From: Bryobacterales bacterium
GTDB lineage: Bacteria; Acidobacteriota; Terriglobia; Bryobacterales; UBA6623
Direction: 5' to 3'
Length of the DNA stretch: 45,047 bases
NCBI GenBank assembly: GCA_022826925.1
Contig: JAJDTX010000031.1
Coordinates: forward strand, 1 to 45,047
The first letter of the stretch is position 1; each line of letters begins with the position of its first letter. The position numbers and the translations under genes are program-made. Positions 1 through 8,635 of this stretch are shown in pieces. Below the pieces are notes generated by a model. The model was given only the letters and a program-made list of their open reading frames with translations. It made no database searches and was not told the DNA's origin.

Positions 1-1
1 G

Positions 2-268
2 GATCGGTGGTTCCGGAGCCGGGTGCTGGGGCTGGAACTGCGCAGCCAGAGGCAAGCCCGGGCGACGGTGCTGGTGTTCCGGGACCCGCGCACCGGGGAA
101 GAGACCGACGGTGCACCGGAAGAAGCCGAGCGGCGGAGGCGTGTCGCGGAGCGTGATGCGCGGGCAGCCAAGCAGAGGGCGAACGCAGCGGACGAGCGAG
201 TGCGGGCACTGGAGGAGCAACTCCGCGCCCTCACGGCCGATACCACACCGCCCGAGCGCGACCGCTAG
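2..268 (+). CDS. Uma2-family (DUF820-like) protein, C-terminal fragment cut by window edge
   Basis: The reading frame is open from the first complete codon of the window to a TAG at 266-268, so the gene starts upstream; the internal GTG at 23 is unlikely to be the start. The visible 88 residues begin with DRWFRSRVLGLEL, then a segment ending LVFRDPRTGEE, then a long charged heptad-like tail rich in Ala, Glu and Arg that should form a coiled coil. This arrangement (end of a restriction-endonuclease-like fold, RDPxTGE, charged helix) is the usual C-terminus of Uma2/DUF820 proteins, whose function is poorly known. The catalytic part is outside the window, so activity cannot be judged. Confidence 0.6.
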   Translation, partial: DRWFRSRVLGLELRSQRQARATVLVFRDPRTGEETDGAPEEAERRRRVAERDARAAKQRANAADERVRALEEQLRALTADTTPPERDR

Positions 269-655
269 CTGCCAGCCCTAGGCACGCGGCGATGCCATCC
301 GCCCGCCACGAAGCTGCGGTTTGGCACTGGGTTGCGCGTCGGCTCATTCTCTTGAACTGCTTAACTGACCCACAATCGCCGGGTCTCGCGATCAATGCTG
401 CATAGGCGCTGGAGGTAGGATTCGGGATCTCAATGCCCTTGGTCTGAGGTGCGCCTCGCTGGTATCTGGTTCAAGGCTCTTGTCTTCAACGGTGGACAAA
501 GAGACCTCGCCTCGCTCTTGGAGCACGGTCTTGCTAGCCGATCAGTTGACGTGCGCTCGTTTCTTGACACTTAGGGAATAGTCCTCACTGCCTCTAGCGA
601 TTAGCTTCCAGGCAACGGGCAGCATGTCTGATCCTGCGGGCACTATACTATACAT
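269..655. other. Intergenic stretch with no recognised gene
   Basis: I see no credible coding region, tRNA or clear terminal inverted repeat here. The last bases carry an AT-rich TATACT-TATAC run directly before the transposase start. The stretch separates the Uma2 tail from the transposase remnant and probably belongs to the same accessory or mobile segment. Confidence 0.4.
644..655 (+). promoter_or_regulatory. Candidate -10 box placed for a leaderless transposase mRNA
   Basis: TATACT at 644-649 is followed by six bases and then the ATG at 656. Initiation about seven bases after the hexamer would fall on the A of the start codon. No Shine-Dalgarno sequence and no good -35 are visible. Confidence 0.35.
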
Positions 656-1225
656 ATGGCAATGGGAACGCGAAGGAAAACGACTCAAGCTCTCTTGGTC
701 AGTACAACGGAGCTACCCGTAGCACCGAAATTGCCGTTCTACGATCGGCTCAAGGATCTGTTGGAACGCATCGATTTTGACCGTCATGTCGAGTTGGCGT
801 GCCGCCCGTACTACCAATCGGCGCTGGGGCGGCCGTCGATGCCGCCCAGCGTGTATTTCCGTCTCTTGCTCCTCGGCTACCTGATTGGTGTCGACTCCGA
901 GCGCGGCCTCGCTCTGTATGCTCGCGACAGTCTGAATGTGCGCCGATTCCTTGGATACGCGCTGCACGAGCCGGTCCCGGACTCTTCGACGCTCTCGCGC
1001 ACTCGCCGCCGGATCTCGCTCAACACCCAGCAGGAAGTCTTGGGATGGGCCCTGCAACATCTCCGCGAGCAGGGATTGGACGGGCGCCTGGCGCGTCGTT
1101 CGGGTTGGGCAACCTCGCCGACTGCTCTCGCACATCGCCCACAATCGGTGCCGGCCTATCGGAAGTTCGTCGCAAGCTTGGCAGAGCACGCCTATAGCGA
1201 CGAGCTAGCTGCCGAACTCGAATGA
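656..1225 (+). pseudogene. Truncated transposase (IS1182/IS5-like, DUF772 N-terminal domain)
   Basis: The 189-residue product matches the N-terminal part of IS1182/IS5-like transposases: a segment around residues 35-120 (RPSMPPSVYFRLLLLGYL, then the SERGLALYARDSLNVRRFLGY and DSSTLSRTRRR blocks). After about residue 150 the expected DDE-domain entry (normally a GVDxTTLEAN-like block) is replaced by unrelated sequence. A weak match resumes at AYRKFVASLA, and the frame stops at 1225. The rest of the catalytic domain is absent downstream, where the antisense toxin gene begins. I infer an internal deletion plus 3' truncation, hence a non-functional remnant. The element's ends were not identified. 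Confidence 0.7.
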
Positions 1226-1279
1226 CCGCTCATCCTGGCTTCGCCAGCGAACCAACCCGTCTTGAATCCGGCAGTGCCG

Positions 1280-1738
1280 CTACCGTGTCTGCATGTGGAC
1301 GACGCCGGCACCGTGGTTCCCTACGAACTCCCACAGTGGCGAGACGATTGTCCTGTTGGGCGTTGACGCGACTGCCGAGACGAAACGCTTGTCAGCTGTA
1401 ACCACTTGGGTTCCGATCAGCGAAGCAAGCGCCAAATACATGCAATCGTACGCAGGATGGCCAAGTTCGACGGCAATCCGCACCGCTTCCACGCATGTCC
1501 GTTCGTCGTCTCTCCATTGCAAGGGCATGTCAATCAAGGCGGCAGCCAAGCGAGCGGCTTCGTGGTCGTCGATTGAGCCGTTGACGGCCTTTCTCCAAAG
1601 CAAGTTGCCGATCTTTGATGCCAGCAGCCGGGGTGCTTGGAGGTCGAAAGAACCGTCTAGGAGCATCGCGGCTATCTCTGAATCAGGCTCCGCGATCAGC
1701 CACTTGGCCGCTATGCTCGCATCCACGACAACCAGCAT
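1280..1738 (-). CDS. PIN-domain toxin (VapC/FitB-like), one catalytic acid replaced
   Basis: A 152-residue PIN-domain protein. VapC/FitB toxins are Mg-dependent ribonucleases that cleave tRNA or rRNA and are held inactive by a cognate antitoxin. Visible hallmarks are VVDASIAAKWL with Asp6, YDCMYLALA with Asp98, and TADKRF with Asp116. The family also uses a Glu in the helix reading roughly LLxxExxNxLWR; here the segment is LLASKIGNLLWRK, so position 42 is Lys (AAG). FitB also has its acid at 42. Loss of one of four metal-binding acids may abolish nuclease activity. The gene starts two bases after the antitoxin stop, the usual order for these modules. It lies beside a broken transposase, which fits an accessory region. 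Confidence 0.85.
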   Translation of the reverse strand: MLVVVDASIAAKWLIAEPDSEIAAMLLDGSFDLQAPRLLASKIGNLLWRKAVNGSIDDHEAARLAAALIDMPLQWRDDERTCVEAVRIAVELGHPAYDCMYLALASLIGTQVVTADKRFVSAVASTPNRTIVSPLWEFVGNHGAGVVHMQTR

Positions 1739-1740
1739 CG

Positions 1741-1995
1741 TCAGCTCCGGTGGTCGCGATCCCGGTCCTGGCGAATGAGATCCGCGCTAGACGTCCGCGA
1801 GCGATTCGGGATTTCCTTCCGTAGCCGTTCGGAAAGAAGCACGAATGCTCTTCGCTTCGCCTCCATTTCGTTCTCGACAGCTGCACTGAGAATCTGCCGG
1901 ACTTCCCCCTCAACAGACCTGCCGTTAGTCTCGGCACGGGCCTTCAATCTCCGCATCACGGACTCGTCGAGTCGGCGTACCGTTATTGCAGCCAC
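1741..1995 (-). CDS. Antitoxin, ribbon-helix-helix (FitA/VapB-like)
   Basis: An 84-residue antitoxin beginning MAAITVRRLDESVMRRLKARA, a typical ribbon-helix-helix (Arc-type) strand and helix. NGRSVEGEVRQIL is the second helix, and a charged C-terminal tail presumably wraps the toxin. The GTG at 1995 is chosen rather than the longer upstream ATG at 2070: it is preceded by a strong GGAGG, and the domain begins immediately after it. The protein would bind operator DNA upstream of its own gene and repress the pair. The stop is two bases before the toxin start, so the two are coupled. Confidence 0.85.
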   Translation of the reverse strand: MAAITVRRLDESVMRRLKARAETNGRSVEGEVRQILSAAVENEMEAKRRAFVLLSERLRKEIPNRSRTSSADLIRQDRDRDHRS

Positions 1996-2137
1996 GAGCC
2001 CACCTCCATCGGTGATGCTAGCACAATAGATGCAAAATGCAATCGTATTGCATGCACTCCGAGCATTCAACGACTCCTTTGGGGGATACCTGCATACGTT
2101 GTCGCGAACCAGCGACCTTCGCAGTGGATCCGACTGA

Positions 2138-2153
2138 CCCGTGCGTTCACGGG
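2138..2153 (-). terminator. Hairpin downstream of the DUF4340 gene, possible terminator
   Basis: CCCGTG-cgtt-CACGGG forms a perfect six-base-pair stem with a four-base loop, 31 bases beyond the stop of the leftward ABC operon. No U-run follows in the transcript direction, so intrinsic termination would be weak. Confidence 0.3.
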
Positions 2154-2184
2154 GCGACCACCAAGACTGCTTTCCGCAGCCCCG

Positions 2185-3414
2185 CTAGCGGAGGTCGGCT
2201 CTGCTTGGGCGCAGCTTTGCGAAGTCCGCGCCCGAAATCACGTAGTACCAGTCCGCGAAACGGGTACGCAGTTCGTCGGCCAATTCCCCGCCCTGCTCCG
2301 TGTCTCCCTCGTAGCTCTCTGCTCGACCTTCGCTGAAATCCACGCTGACCATCAGATAGCGACGTTCGCCCTCGCCCTCACTGTCCGACTCGTCTTCATC
2401 AGTGCCAGGCTCTGCCCCGCCTCTGGCCACTTCGCCGAAACGCAGCGTATATCGCAGGCCATTCTTGGAATCGACCACGATCTCGCCCTCGTTGGACAGG
2501 ATCTGGCCGGTGTAGGGGTTGGGGAAGAAGCCCTTGCCTTGCAATGAGCGGAAGTTCTCCATTGTCGGCTGGATGCCCTCGCGCGCTTTCAGGTCCGCGC
2601 TCAGTCCCTGAGGCTTCGGCTGCACGTCGACGATGCGCAGATTGTCCAGCGCAGTGGTCAGGGCGCTCATCGTGTCAGAGTTTGGCTCGCGCCCGCCGAG
2701 CTGCCACTTGCTGTCCTTTTGGGTCAGCGTCGTCTGCTGGCGGTTTTCGATGCGCCCCAGTCTCTCGTTGATCGTGTAGCTGTTGATCTGAACGCGGCGC
2801 AGATCGAACGGCGAGACCTTCAGTAGATCCGTCTCGATCCAGTCCTGAAACCTCGCTGAGACGTCCGCTTCCGTCTTGACCTCGTACGTACGCTTCTGGC
2901 CCGGGACCCGCATGTAGCGATAGCCGCGCTTGCCCTCTACTTCATTCCCGACGATGAAGTCCGCCAGCACGTTCGAGTCGCCGTCGAGGATCTTTACCCG
3001 CTTGCCCCTGCCGGCCAGCGAGGTCGCTTGGTCGTCCAGCGGATCGGCCACCGAATATTCCGCGTGATCCTGAGCCAAGTCCGAAACGACGCGATCCTTG
3101 CGCAGCTCGATCAGCGCCGCGGCGGTTGTCGCCAGCCTTTCCTCGGCATCGGCCGGATAGCTGTAGTGCGACGGGATCACCCACTTGTTGTCCGTGAACT
3201 CGACCTTCAGGGGAGTGGCCGTTGCAGTCGCCTCGTCGTAGTCGATCACTTCGATCGACTTCGGCGCTTGAGGGTCGGTGAACTCGGCAAAGAAGAGCTC
3301 GCCCACGTCGTCGAAGATGTCGGGCGTGGACTTGCTGGGATCGACAACCACGGCGGCCGTGGCCATCACGACCGCAGCCATGACGAAATACAGGGTCTTG
3401 GTCGTCTCATTCAT
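2185..3414 (-). CDS. DUF4340 domain-containing protein of a Gld-like ABC system
   Basis: A 409-residue protein with one N-terminal membrane segment (about residues 7-24) and a large presumably periplasmic domain of repeated beta-rich units, typical of DUF4340. DUF4340 proteins commonly sit directly after GldA/GldF/GldG-type ABC genes, where their role is unknown. A highly acidic stretch (GTDEDESDSEGEGE, about residues 339-352) interrupts the last domain. The start overlaps the upstream permease stop in an ATGA, so the two are translationally coupled. Involvement in gliding, secretion or envelope work is inference from the neighbours only. Confidence 0.8.
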   Translation of the reverse strand: MNETTKTLYFVMAAVVMATAAVVVDPSKSTPDIFDDVGELFFAEFTDPQAPKSIEVIDYDEATATATPLKVEFTDNKWVIPSHYSYPADAEERLATTAAALIELRKDRVVSDLAQDHAEYSVADPLDDQATSLAGRGKRVKILDGDSNVLADFIVGNEVEGKRGYRYMRVPGQKRTYEVKTEADVSARFQDWIETDLLKVSPFDLRRVQINSYTINERLGRIENRQQTTLTQKDSKWQLGGREPNSDTMSALTTALDNLRIVDVQPKPQGLSADLKAREGIQPTMENFRSLQGKGFFPNPYTGQILSNEGEIVVDSKNGLRYTLRFGEVARGGAEPGTDEDESDSEGEGERRYLMVSVDFSEGRAESYEGDTEQGGELADELRTRFADWYYVISGADFAKLRPSRADLR

Positions 3415-6053
3415 TGCTTGCTGGTCTCCACCAGGCGATGCTGGGCAACGCCGATCTGCTCGCGCTCGCGCCGCTTCACCGATACGAACAGGAACAGCAG
3501 GAACGCGGGCACAGGCGAGAGCATCACCGCCACAAGCTTGATCGTGTTCTGAATGCCCCGCACCGCGGCTTCCATGTCTCCCCTCGCAGCCTCGATCAAT
3601 CGCTCCCTCTCGTCTTCGATATTGCTGCGCGCGACCGTGAGGCGGCGGTTCTCGATGCGCTCTTGGTTCGAGATCATGATGCGTTTCGTCTGCGCATCCA
3701 AATCTGTCCGATCCTGCAGCGCCTGCACGGCCGCGTCCAAGCGCTCTTGGGCGGCCTTGAGTTTCTCTTCCGCTTGCTGCTCGGCAACGCGGGTCTCCTC
3801 GAGTCGATCCTCCTCGTAGCTGCGCGTCTGGGCCTCCACTCTCTCCAGCGTGCGGTGCGCGCGCCGACGCTTGCGCAACTCGATGAAGGAGTCGTCACCG
3901 GCCAGCCGGTCCACGGCATTGAGCAGGAACGTGACGTTGTCGAAGTTCAGGTCCTCAACGCCCTGGCGGCGCAGTTCAAAGAATTGCTCGCCCAGCATGT
4001 CGGCGTCGGCAATGACGATCGCGTGCACCGGATTGTCTTCTCCCTCCCCGGAGAGACGCGCGGCCACGATGTGGCTCTCTTCGTCCGGATCGTGCGGCAG
4101 GTTCGTGGCCAGCTGGGTGCCGAACATCGACTGCTGCACCAGGCGGAACCACGAAGTGGTGCCAGAATCCGCTCCCGTGCTCAGCAGGGGGATGAACTCG
4201 GTGTTGGCGTCGCCGTCTTCGGCACGCGCGAGGACACCAGCGTATAGCAGCACGATCTCCTGCAGTCCCGACGTGACCGAGTCATCTTGATTGAAGGTGC
4301 CGTCGTAGTCGTTGCCCTCGCCCAGGAAGACCACTTCCTCGGGAAGCGACCGGAACGTCGGGTGCGGGTTGTACTTGTCCCACGCGATGCTGTCCGTCTG
4401 CCACTGCACTCCCAGCACGTCCATGAGCGGCTTCGTGTCGGTGGGGACCCGCTGGGGCTGCCCCTGTTGGAACGGGCTCTGCGGGACTTGGTGCGGAGAC
4501 GACGCGATGTCGAACGCCGGCAATGGATCGACGACCACCAGTGCCGGATTGCCCGCCTTGACCCACTCGGCAAGGCGATCCATCCCGTCGGACTGCAGGG
4601 TGTTCGGTAGCACCACGAGCAGAACATCCAGATCGTCGGGATAGTCTGCTTCGGCGGGCACCTGTACCACGTCATACTGCTTTTCCAGCTCTGAGACGAT
4701 GGACCAGCCCCGGGTTTGCTGACGCGACTGGAAGTCGAAGCCGCCGAACAGGTCGACGCCCGTGCGCAGCACGCCAACCTTCTTGCGCTCGGCATCGGCG
4801 ACCACGCGGATCGAACGCATCAGTTCGTATTCGACCGGCAATCCCGGATCGAAGAACGGGATTACGAACTCTTCGGCCCCGGCACTAAAAACAAGGCCGA
4901 AGAAAATCTCGTCCGGACTGCCCTGCGTCTGGTACATCGGCGGCACCGGCCGGGCCCGGATGCTGAAGCGCTCGCGCGCCTCCCGCGCTTCCGGCGTGAA
5001 CGCTTCGGTCGCAATGATGTTGGCGTGGATCTTGCCGCCACCGCGGGAATCGAACTGGCGGAGCAGCGAGATTATGTTGCTGCGGGCCTGCACGTAGCGA
5101 CGCGGAACCTCGGGGCTGAGATAGGCCTGGATGAAAACAGGACGATCCGCGTCGAGGCTCGCGATCAGCTCGCGGGTGTCCGGCGAAAGCGAGTGCAGGC
5201 GCTCCGCCGTCGCATCCACCCTGCCGCCCAGTCGACCCACCAGGACTGTCAGGCCCGCGACTCCGACCAGCAGAGCGACTCCGCGCGCTGCGTAGTGCCA
5301 GCCCAGTTTGGGCGCGCCCTCGCCGGTGGCCCAGTGGCGCCTGCCCAGCGCGGCGACGTTCAGGTACACCAGCGCGGCCGCGAAGCCCGCGAAGTAGAGG
5401 ATCCCGTAAAGCGGGATCACTCCATCGGAGAAGTCTCGGAACTGTTCGATGAACGACAGGCTCTCCAGCAATCGCCGCAAGCCCCCGCCGACGATGTTGC
5501 CGGCATGCTCGATGAAGACCGGCACGGCGCACAGCAGCGCGCCGAGGATGTAGGCCACCGTTAGGTTCGAGCTCAGCTGCGAGGCCAGCATGCCCAGCCC
5601 CAGCAAGGCCGCGCCCATCAGCCAGTAGCCGACATATGTCGCGAACAGCAGGCCCAGGTCCGGGCTGCCCAGGAACAACAGCACGACCACATGACTGAGA
5701 GAAAACACCAAAGCGACCGAGTAAACGACCAGATACGCCGCATACTTGCCGAGCACGATCTCTAGGTCCGTGGCCGGCAGGGTCAGCAGCAGCTCATCAG
5801 TGCCATGCAGCCGCTCCTCGGCCCACGCCGCCATCGTCAGCGCGGGGACCAGGAAGATCAGCAGGTAGGGGAAATAGATGTTCAGGGTCTCGAGGTTCGC
5901 CAGATTGCTGGCGAAGAACGCTTCTTGCCAGAAGGCGGCGACGGCGCTCAGGAACACGAACAGTGACAGGAAGACATAACCCGTCGGACTGCTGAAATAC
6001 GACGTGAGTTCGCGGCGCAGGACCGCTTTCGAGACGTGCCAGGACTGATTCAC
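3411..6053 (-). CDS. Fused ABC-2 permease / GldG-type auxiliary protein (GldF-GldG fusion)
   Basis: An 880-residue protein. Residues about 1-280 are an ABC-2 permease with several hydrophobic helices and the AWAEERLHGTDELLLTLP motif typical of GldF-like permeases. Residues about 290-700 are a large soluble GldG-type domain ('ABC-type uncharacterised transport system'), predicted outside the cytoplasm. Residues about 726-835 are a charged coiled coil, followed by a membrane helix at about 838-858 and a short basic tail. In Bacteroidetes GldF and GldG are separate proteins; here they are one chain. The start overlaps the ATPase stop (ATGA) and the stop overlaps the DUF4340 start. The substrate is unknown. 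Confidence 0.85.
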   Translation of the reverse strand: MNQSWHVSKAVLRRELTSYFSSPTGYVFLSLFVFLSAVAAFWQEAFFASNLANLETLNIYFPYLLIFLVPALTMAAWAEERLHGTDELLLTLPATDLEIVLGKYAAYLVVYSVALVFSLSHVVVLLFLGSPDLGLLFATYVGYWLMGAALLGLGMLASQLSSNLTVAYILGALLCAVPVFIEHAGNIVGGGLRRLLESLSFIEQFRDFSDGVIPLYGILYFAGFAAALVYLNVAALGRRHWATGEGAPKLGWHYAARGVALLVGVAGLTVLVGRLGGRVDATAERLHSLSPDTRELIASLDADRPVFIQAYLSPEVPRRYVQARSNIISLLRQFDSRGGGKIHANIIATEAFTPEAREARERFSIRARPVPPMYQTQGSPDEIFFGLVFSAGAEEFVIPFFDPGLPVEYELMRSIRVVADAERKKVGVLRTGVDLFGGFDFQSRQQTRGWSIVSELEKQYDVVQVPAEADYPDDLDVLLVVLPNTLQSDGMDRLAEWVKAGNPALVVVDPLPAFDIASSPHQVPQSPFQQGQPQRVPTDTKPLMDVLGVQWQTDSIAWDKYNPHPTFRSLPEEVVFLGEGNDYDGTFNQDDSVTSGLQEIVLLYAGVLARAEDGDANTEFIPLLSTGADSGTTSWFRLVQQSMFGTQLATNLPHDPDEESHIVAARLSGEGEDNPVHAIVIADADMLGEQFFELRRQGVEDLNFDNVTFLLNAVDRLAGDDSFIELRKRRRAHRTLERVEAQTRSYEEDRLEETRVAEQQAEEKLKAAQERLDAAVQALQDRTDLDAQTKRIMISNQERIENRRLTVARSNIEDERERLIEAARGDMEAAVRGIQNTIKLVAVMLSPVPAFLLFLFVSVKRREREQIGVAQHRLVETSKQ

Positions 6054-6880
6054 TGCACACCCCCTTGGGCATCGGCTTCAGCGTCCGTCTTGTCGCCGGA
6101 CGGCTGTGAGGCTCCTTCGCCGGCAGTTTCAGGTTCCGCGGGTTGCGTTGATGCGCCTTGGGTCAGACGCTGGAATGCCGCCTCCAGCCCGCTGCCATCG
6201 GCCATCTCCCCGGGAGTGCCATCGAAAACGATGCGGCCCTCGTGGATGATCACGACGTGGTCGGCCACCGCTTCGACCTCCTGCAGGATGTGAGTCGAAA
6301 TGAGCACGGTCTTCGATTCGCTGAGCTCGCGGATCAGACTGCGCACCTCGCGGATCTGATTGGGGTCGAGCCCGGCCGTGGGCTCGTCCATGATCAAGAT
6401 GTCAGGCTCGTGCAGCAGCGCCTGGGCCATGCCGACGCGCTGCCGGTAGCCCTTCGAGAGCTTGTGAATCGCCTTCTCGAGCACAGCTTGGAGATTGCAC
6501 TGCTCAACCACTGCCTCTACTCGTGACGCCAAGTCCTCCGGGGCAAGGCCTCGGGCCTCGCCAAAGAAGCGCAACAGCTCCAGCGGCGTCATTTGCGGAT
6601 AGAGCGGCCCGTTTTCCGGCAGGTAGCCGATCTTGGAAGCCGCTTCGATGCGGTGCGTCGCGATGTCCAGGCCTGCGATCCGAGCGCTGCCCTTGGTCGC
6701 TTGCAAGAATCCGGTCAGAATCTTGAGCGTCGTGGACTTGCCGGCACCGTTGGGGCCCAGAAACGCCGCGACTTGGCCTCGCGGCACTTCGAACGACACG
6801 TCTTGGATTGCAGCGAAGTTCCCAAAGAACTTGCTGAGTTGAACGGCCTGAATCGCAGGAGAGTCCTCTCTGGCGGTCAT
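6050..6880 (-). CDS. ABC transporter ATP-binding protein (GldA-like)
   Basis: A 276-residue ABC ATPase that would power the fused permease downstream. It has a Walker A GPNGAGKST, signature LSKGYRQR, Walker B ILIMDEPTAGLD and H-loop LISTH. The family resemblance is to the GldA/CcmA-type ABC-2 exporters (YLPENGPLYPQMTPLELLRF region). After about residue 235 there is a non-conserved Glu/Ala/Gly-rich tail. It is the first gene of the three-gene minus-strand operon, and its upstream region (6881-7282) is shared with the divergent dehydrogenase cluster. Confidence 0.9.
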   Translation of the reverse strand: MTAREDSPAIQAVQLSKFFGNFAAIQDVSFEVPRGQVAAFLGPNGAGKSTTLKILTGFLQATKGSARIAGLDIATHRIEAASKIGYLPENGPLYPQMTPLELLRFFGEARGLAPEDLASRVEAVVEQCNLQAVLEKAIHKLSKGYRQRVGMAQALLHEPDILIMDEPTAGLDPNQIREVRSLIRELSESKTVLISTHILQEVEAVADHVVIIHEGRIVFDGTPGEMADGSGLEAAFQRLTQGASTQPAEPETAGEGASQPSGDKTDAEADAQGGVQ

Positions 6881-7282
6881 GGTCAGTTATTCGATTGCTA
6901 TCAAGAGCGCAGCTAGCGCGGACCCAGTGCCTGATCGAGCGCGCATCCGAGCGGACCGACAGCCTGGGAACTCCCCCAACATAACGAATCGCGCAAAGGC
7001 AATTCAAGCCGTCCGCCGAGCCGATCCTAGCCGACTAGACGCACGGCTCCGCCGTTTCGTGACACCGATCCTCCAAATGCAGACGAATCCCCGTTCCAGC
7101 GCTGCGCGGCGAGTACCGGCGTGCCTCCAAGGTGCCCTAAATGTATACTGATGTGACCGCTGCGTGGCATCCTCGCGCGTCGCGCGTGACAGTAGCTTCC
7201 GCTCGGAAGATGCTCTGCCCTGCGCGATGGCGGCGTCGCTGCAGCAATTCGCCGTCGAGGCTCGGACAGCTGGAGGTGAGAG
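6881..7282. other. Divergent intergenic region, about 400 bases, no gene
   Basis: It separates the leftward ABC operon from the rightward Gfo/Idh gene. Short open frames here have no recognisable features. It probably carries promoters in both directions; the clearest candidate is listed separately. No hairpin or riboswitch-like structure was recognised. Confidence 0.4.
7144..7149 (+). promoter_or_regulatory. Candidate -10 box for the 7283 dehydrogenase gene
   Basis: TATACT stands out in GC-rich surroundings and would give a 5' leader of about 125 bases. No convincing -35 element is visible at the usual distance. Confidence 0.3.
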
Positions 7283-8569
7283 GTGGCGCTGACTCGTAGG
7301 ATCTTTCTTGGCACGGGGGCGGGCGTGCTGGCCCAGGCGCAGACCATCGCTCCTAGCGACCGGATCAGCGTCGGAATGATCGCGGTCGGCTCGCGCTCGC
7401 ACGAACTGCTGGAAGCGATCAAGCAGGTGGACGGTACGGAGATCGTCGGTGTCTGCGACGCCTACACCGGACGCGTGGAGAGAGCTATCGAGCGGACCGA
7501 TGGAAGAGCCAAGAAGTACTCCAGTTACAAAGACATACTAGCTGACCCATCCATCGACGCTGTAACCATTGGAACGCCGGATCACTGGCATCGGCAGATG
7601 GTGATCGAAGCCTTGCAGGCGGGCAAGGATGTCTATTGCGAAAAGCCGCTCACGTTCGCCGTTGACGAGGGCTTGGAAATCGCGGCCGCAGCGGAACGAG
7701 CAGGCAAGGTCCTGCAGGTCGGCAGCCAGGACATCAGCAGGGACAGCACGAAGACGCTGCGCGCCTGGGTCCGGGAAGGCAAGCTCGGCCAGGTCACGAT
7801 GATTCGCGCGGCGTACAACCGCAACAGCCCAGGCGGAGCTTGGATCTACCCAATTCCTTCAGACGCCTCGCCGGAAACCGTTGATTGGGAAGCATTTCTG
7901 GGCCCCGCGCCGAAACGCGACTTCGACCTCGAGAGGTTCTTCCGCTGGCGCTGCTACAAGGAGTACTCCGGAGGCATTGCGACGGATTTGTTCGTGCATC
8001 TCTGCACCACCATCCACTTCGTGACCGGGGCGGTGATGCCAGCTGACGTTGTCGCGATGGGCGACCTATACCGTTGGAAGAAAAGCCGCAACGTGCCGGA
8101 CACCCTCAACGCCCTGTTGCGCTATCAGGAGGGCTTCACCGTCAACCTCAGCTCGACCTTTAACAGCCGGGCGGACGGCGCCTACCTGTTCCAGATCCTA
8201 GGCACGGAGGGTGCCGCGCAGCTGGCCGGGCGCACCTTGACGCTTTATCCCGATCCGGACTACGACAACAACAGCTGGATCGTCGGCGCGTGGCCGAAGA
8301 AGCTGGAAGAGGCCTACTACGCCACTCCGCAAGGACGTGCCGAACTGCGTCGTCCTCGGGCCACCGAAGAGGTCTACAAGGACACAGGGCCAGACGCGAC
8401 TGTGGCACACCTCGCAGACTTCTTCCACGCAGTCCGCAACCGGGGCGGCAACATCGAGGATGCTTGGGACGGGCACCACGCCGCCTCTTGCGCCCACCTC
8501 ATCAATACTTCGGTGGAGACGGGGGCGATGCTGCACTGGGATTTCGCGCGGCACCGCGTTTCAACTTGA
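7283..8569 (+). CDS. Tat-signal Gfo/Idh/MocA family oxidoreductase
   Basis: A 428-residue NAD(P)-dependent sugar or inositol dehydrogenase-like protein. It begins MALTRRIFLGTGAGVLAQAQ, a twin-arginine-type signal (TRRIFLG), so export to the periplasm with bound cofactor is likely, as for glucose-fructose oxidoreductase. The Rossmann part follows, with the CEKP motif at residues 119-122 (the Lys is the usual catalytic residue). The C-terminal half has EYSGGIATDLFVHL, the family's substrate-binding helix. The GTG start is supported by GGAGGTGAG just upstream. The substrate cannot be read from sequence. It opens a cluster of oxidoreductases and is related to the second Gfo/Idh protein at 11365; GH109-type glycosidases share the fold. 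Confidence 0.88.
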   Translation: MALTRRIFLGTGAGVLAQAQTIAPSDRISVGMIAVGSRSHELLEAIKQVDGTEIVGVCDAYTGRVERAIERTDGRAKKYSSYKDILADPSIDAVTIGTPDHWHRQMVIEALQAGKDVYCEKPLTFAVDEGLEIAAAAERAGKVLQVGSQDISRDSTKTLRAWVREGKLGQVTMIRAAYNRNSPGGAWIYPIPSDASPETVDWEAFLGPAPKRDFDLERFFRWRCYKEYSGGIATDLFVHLCTTIHFVTGAVMPADVVAMGDLYRWKKSRNVPDTLNALLRYQEGFTVNLSSTFNSRADGAYLFQILGTEGAAQLAGRTLTLYPDPDYDNNSWIVGAWPKKLEEAYYATPQGRAELRRPRATEEVYKDTGPDATVAHLADFFHAVRNRGGNIEDAWDGHHAASCAHLINTSVETGAMLHWDFARHRVST

Positions 8570-8635
8570 TCTGCATATTTTCCTGAAAACTTCAAGCAGT
8601 TTCTGGGAATCGCACAACACAAAGGAGTTATCACC

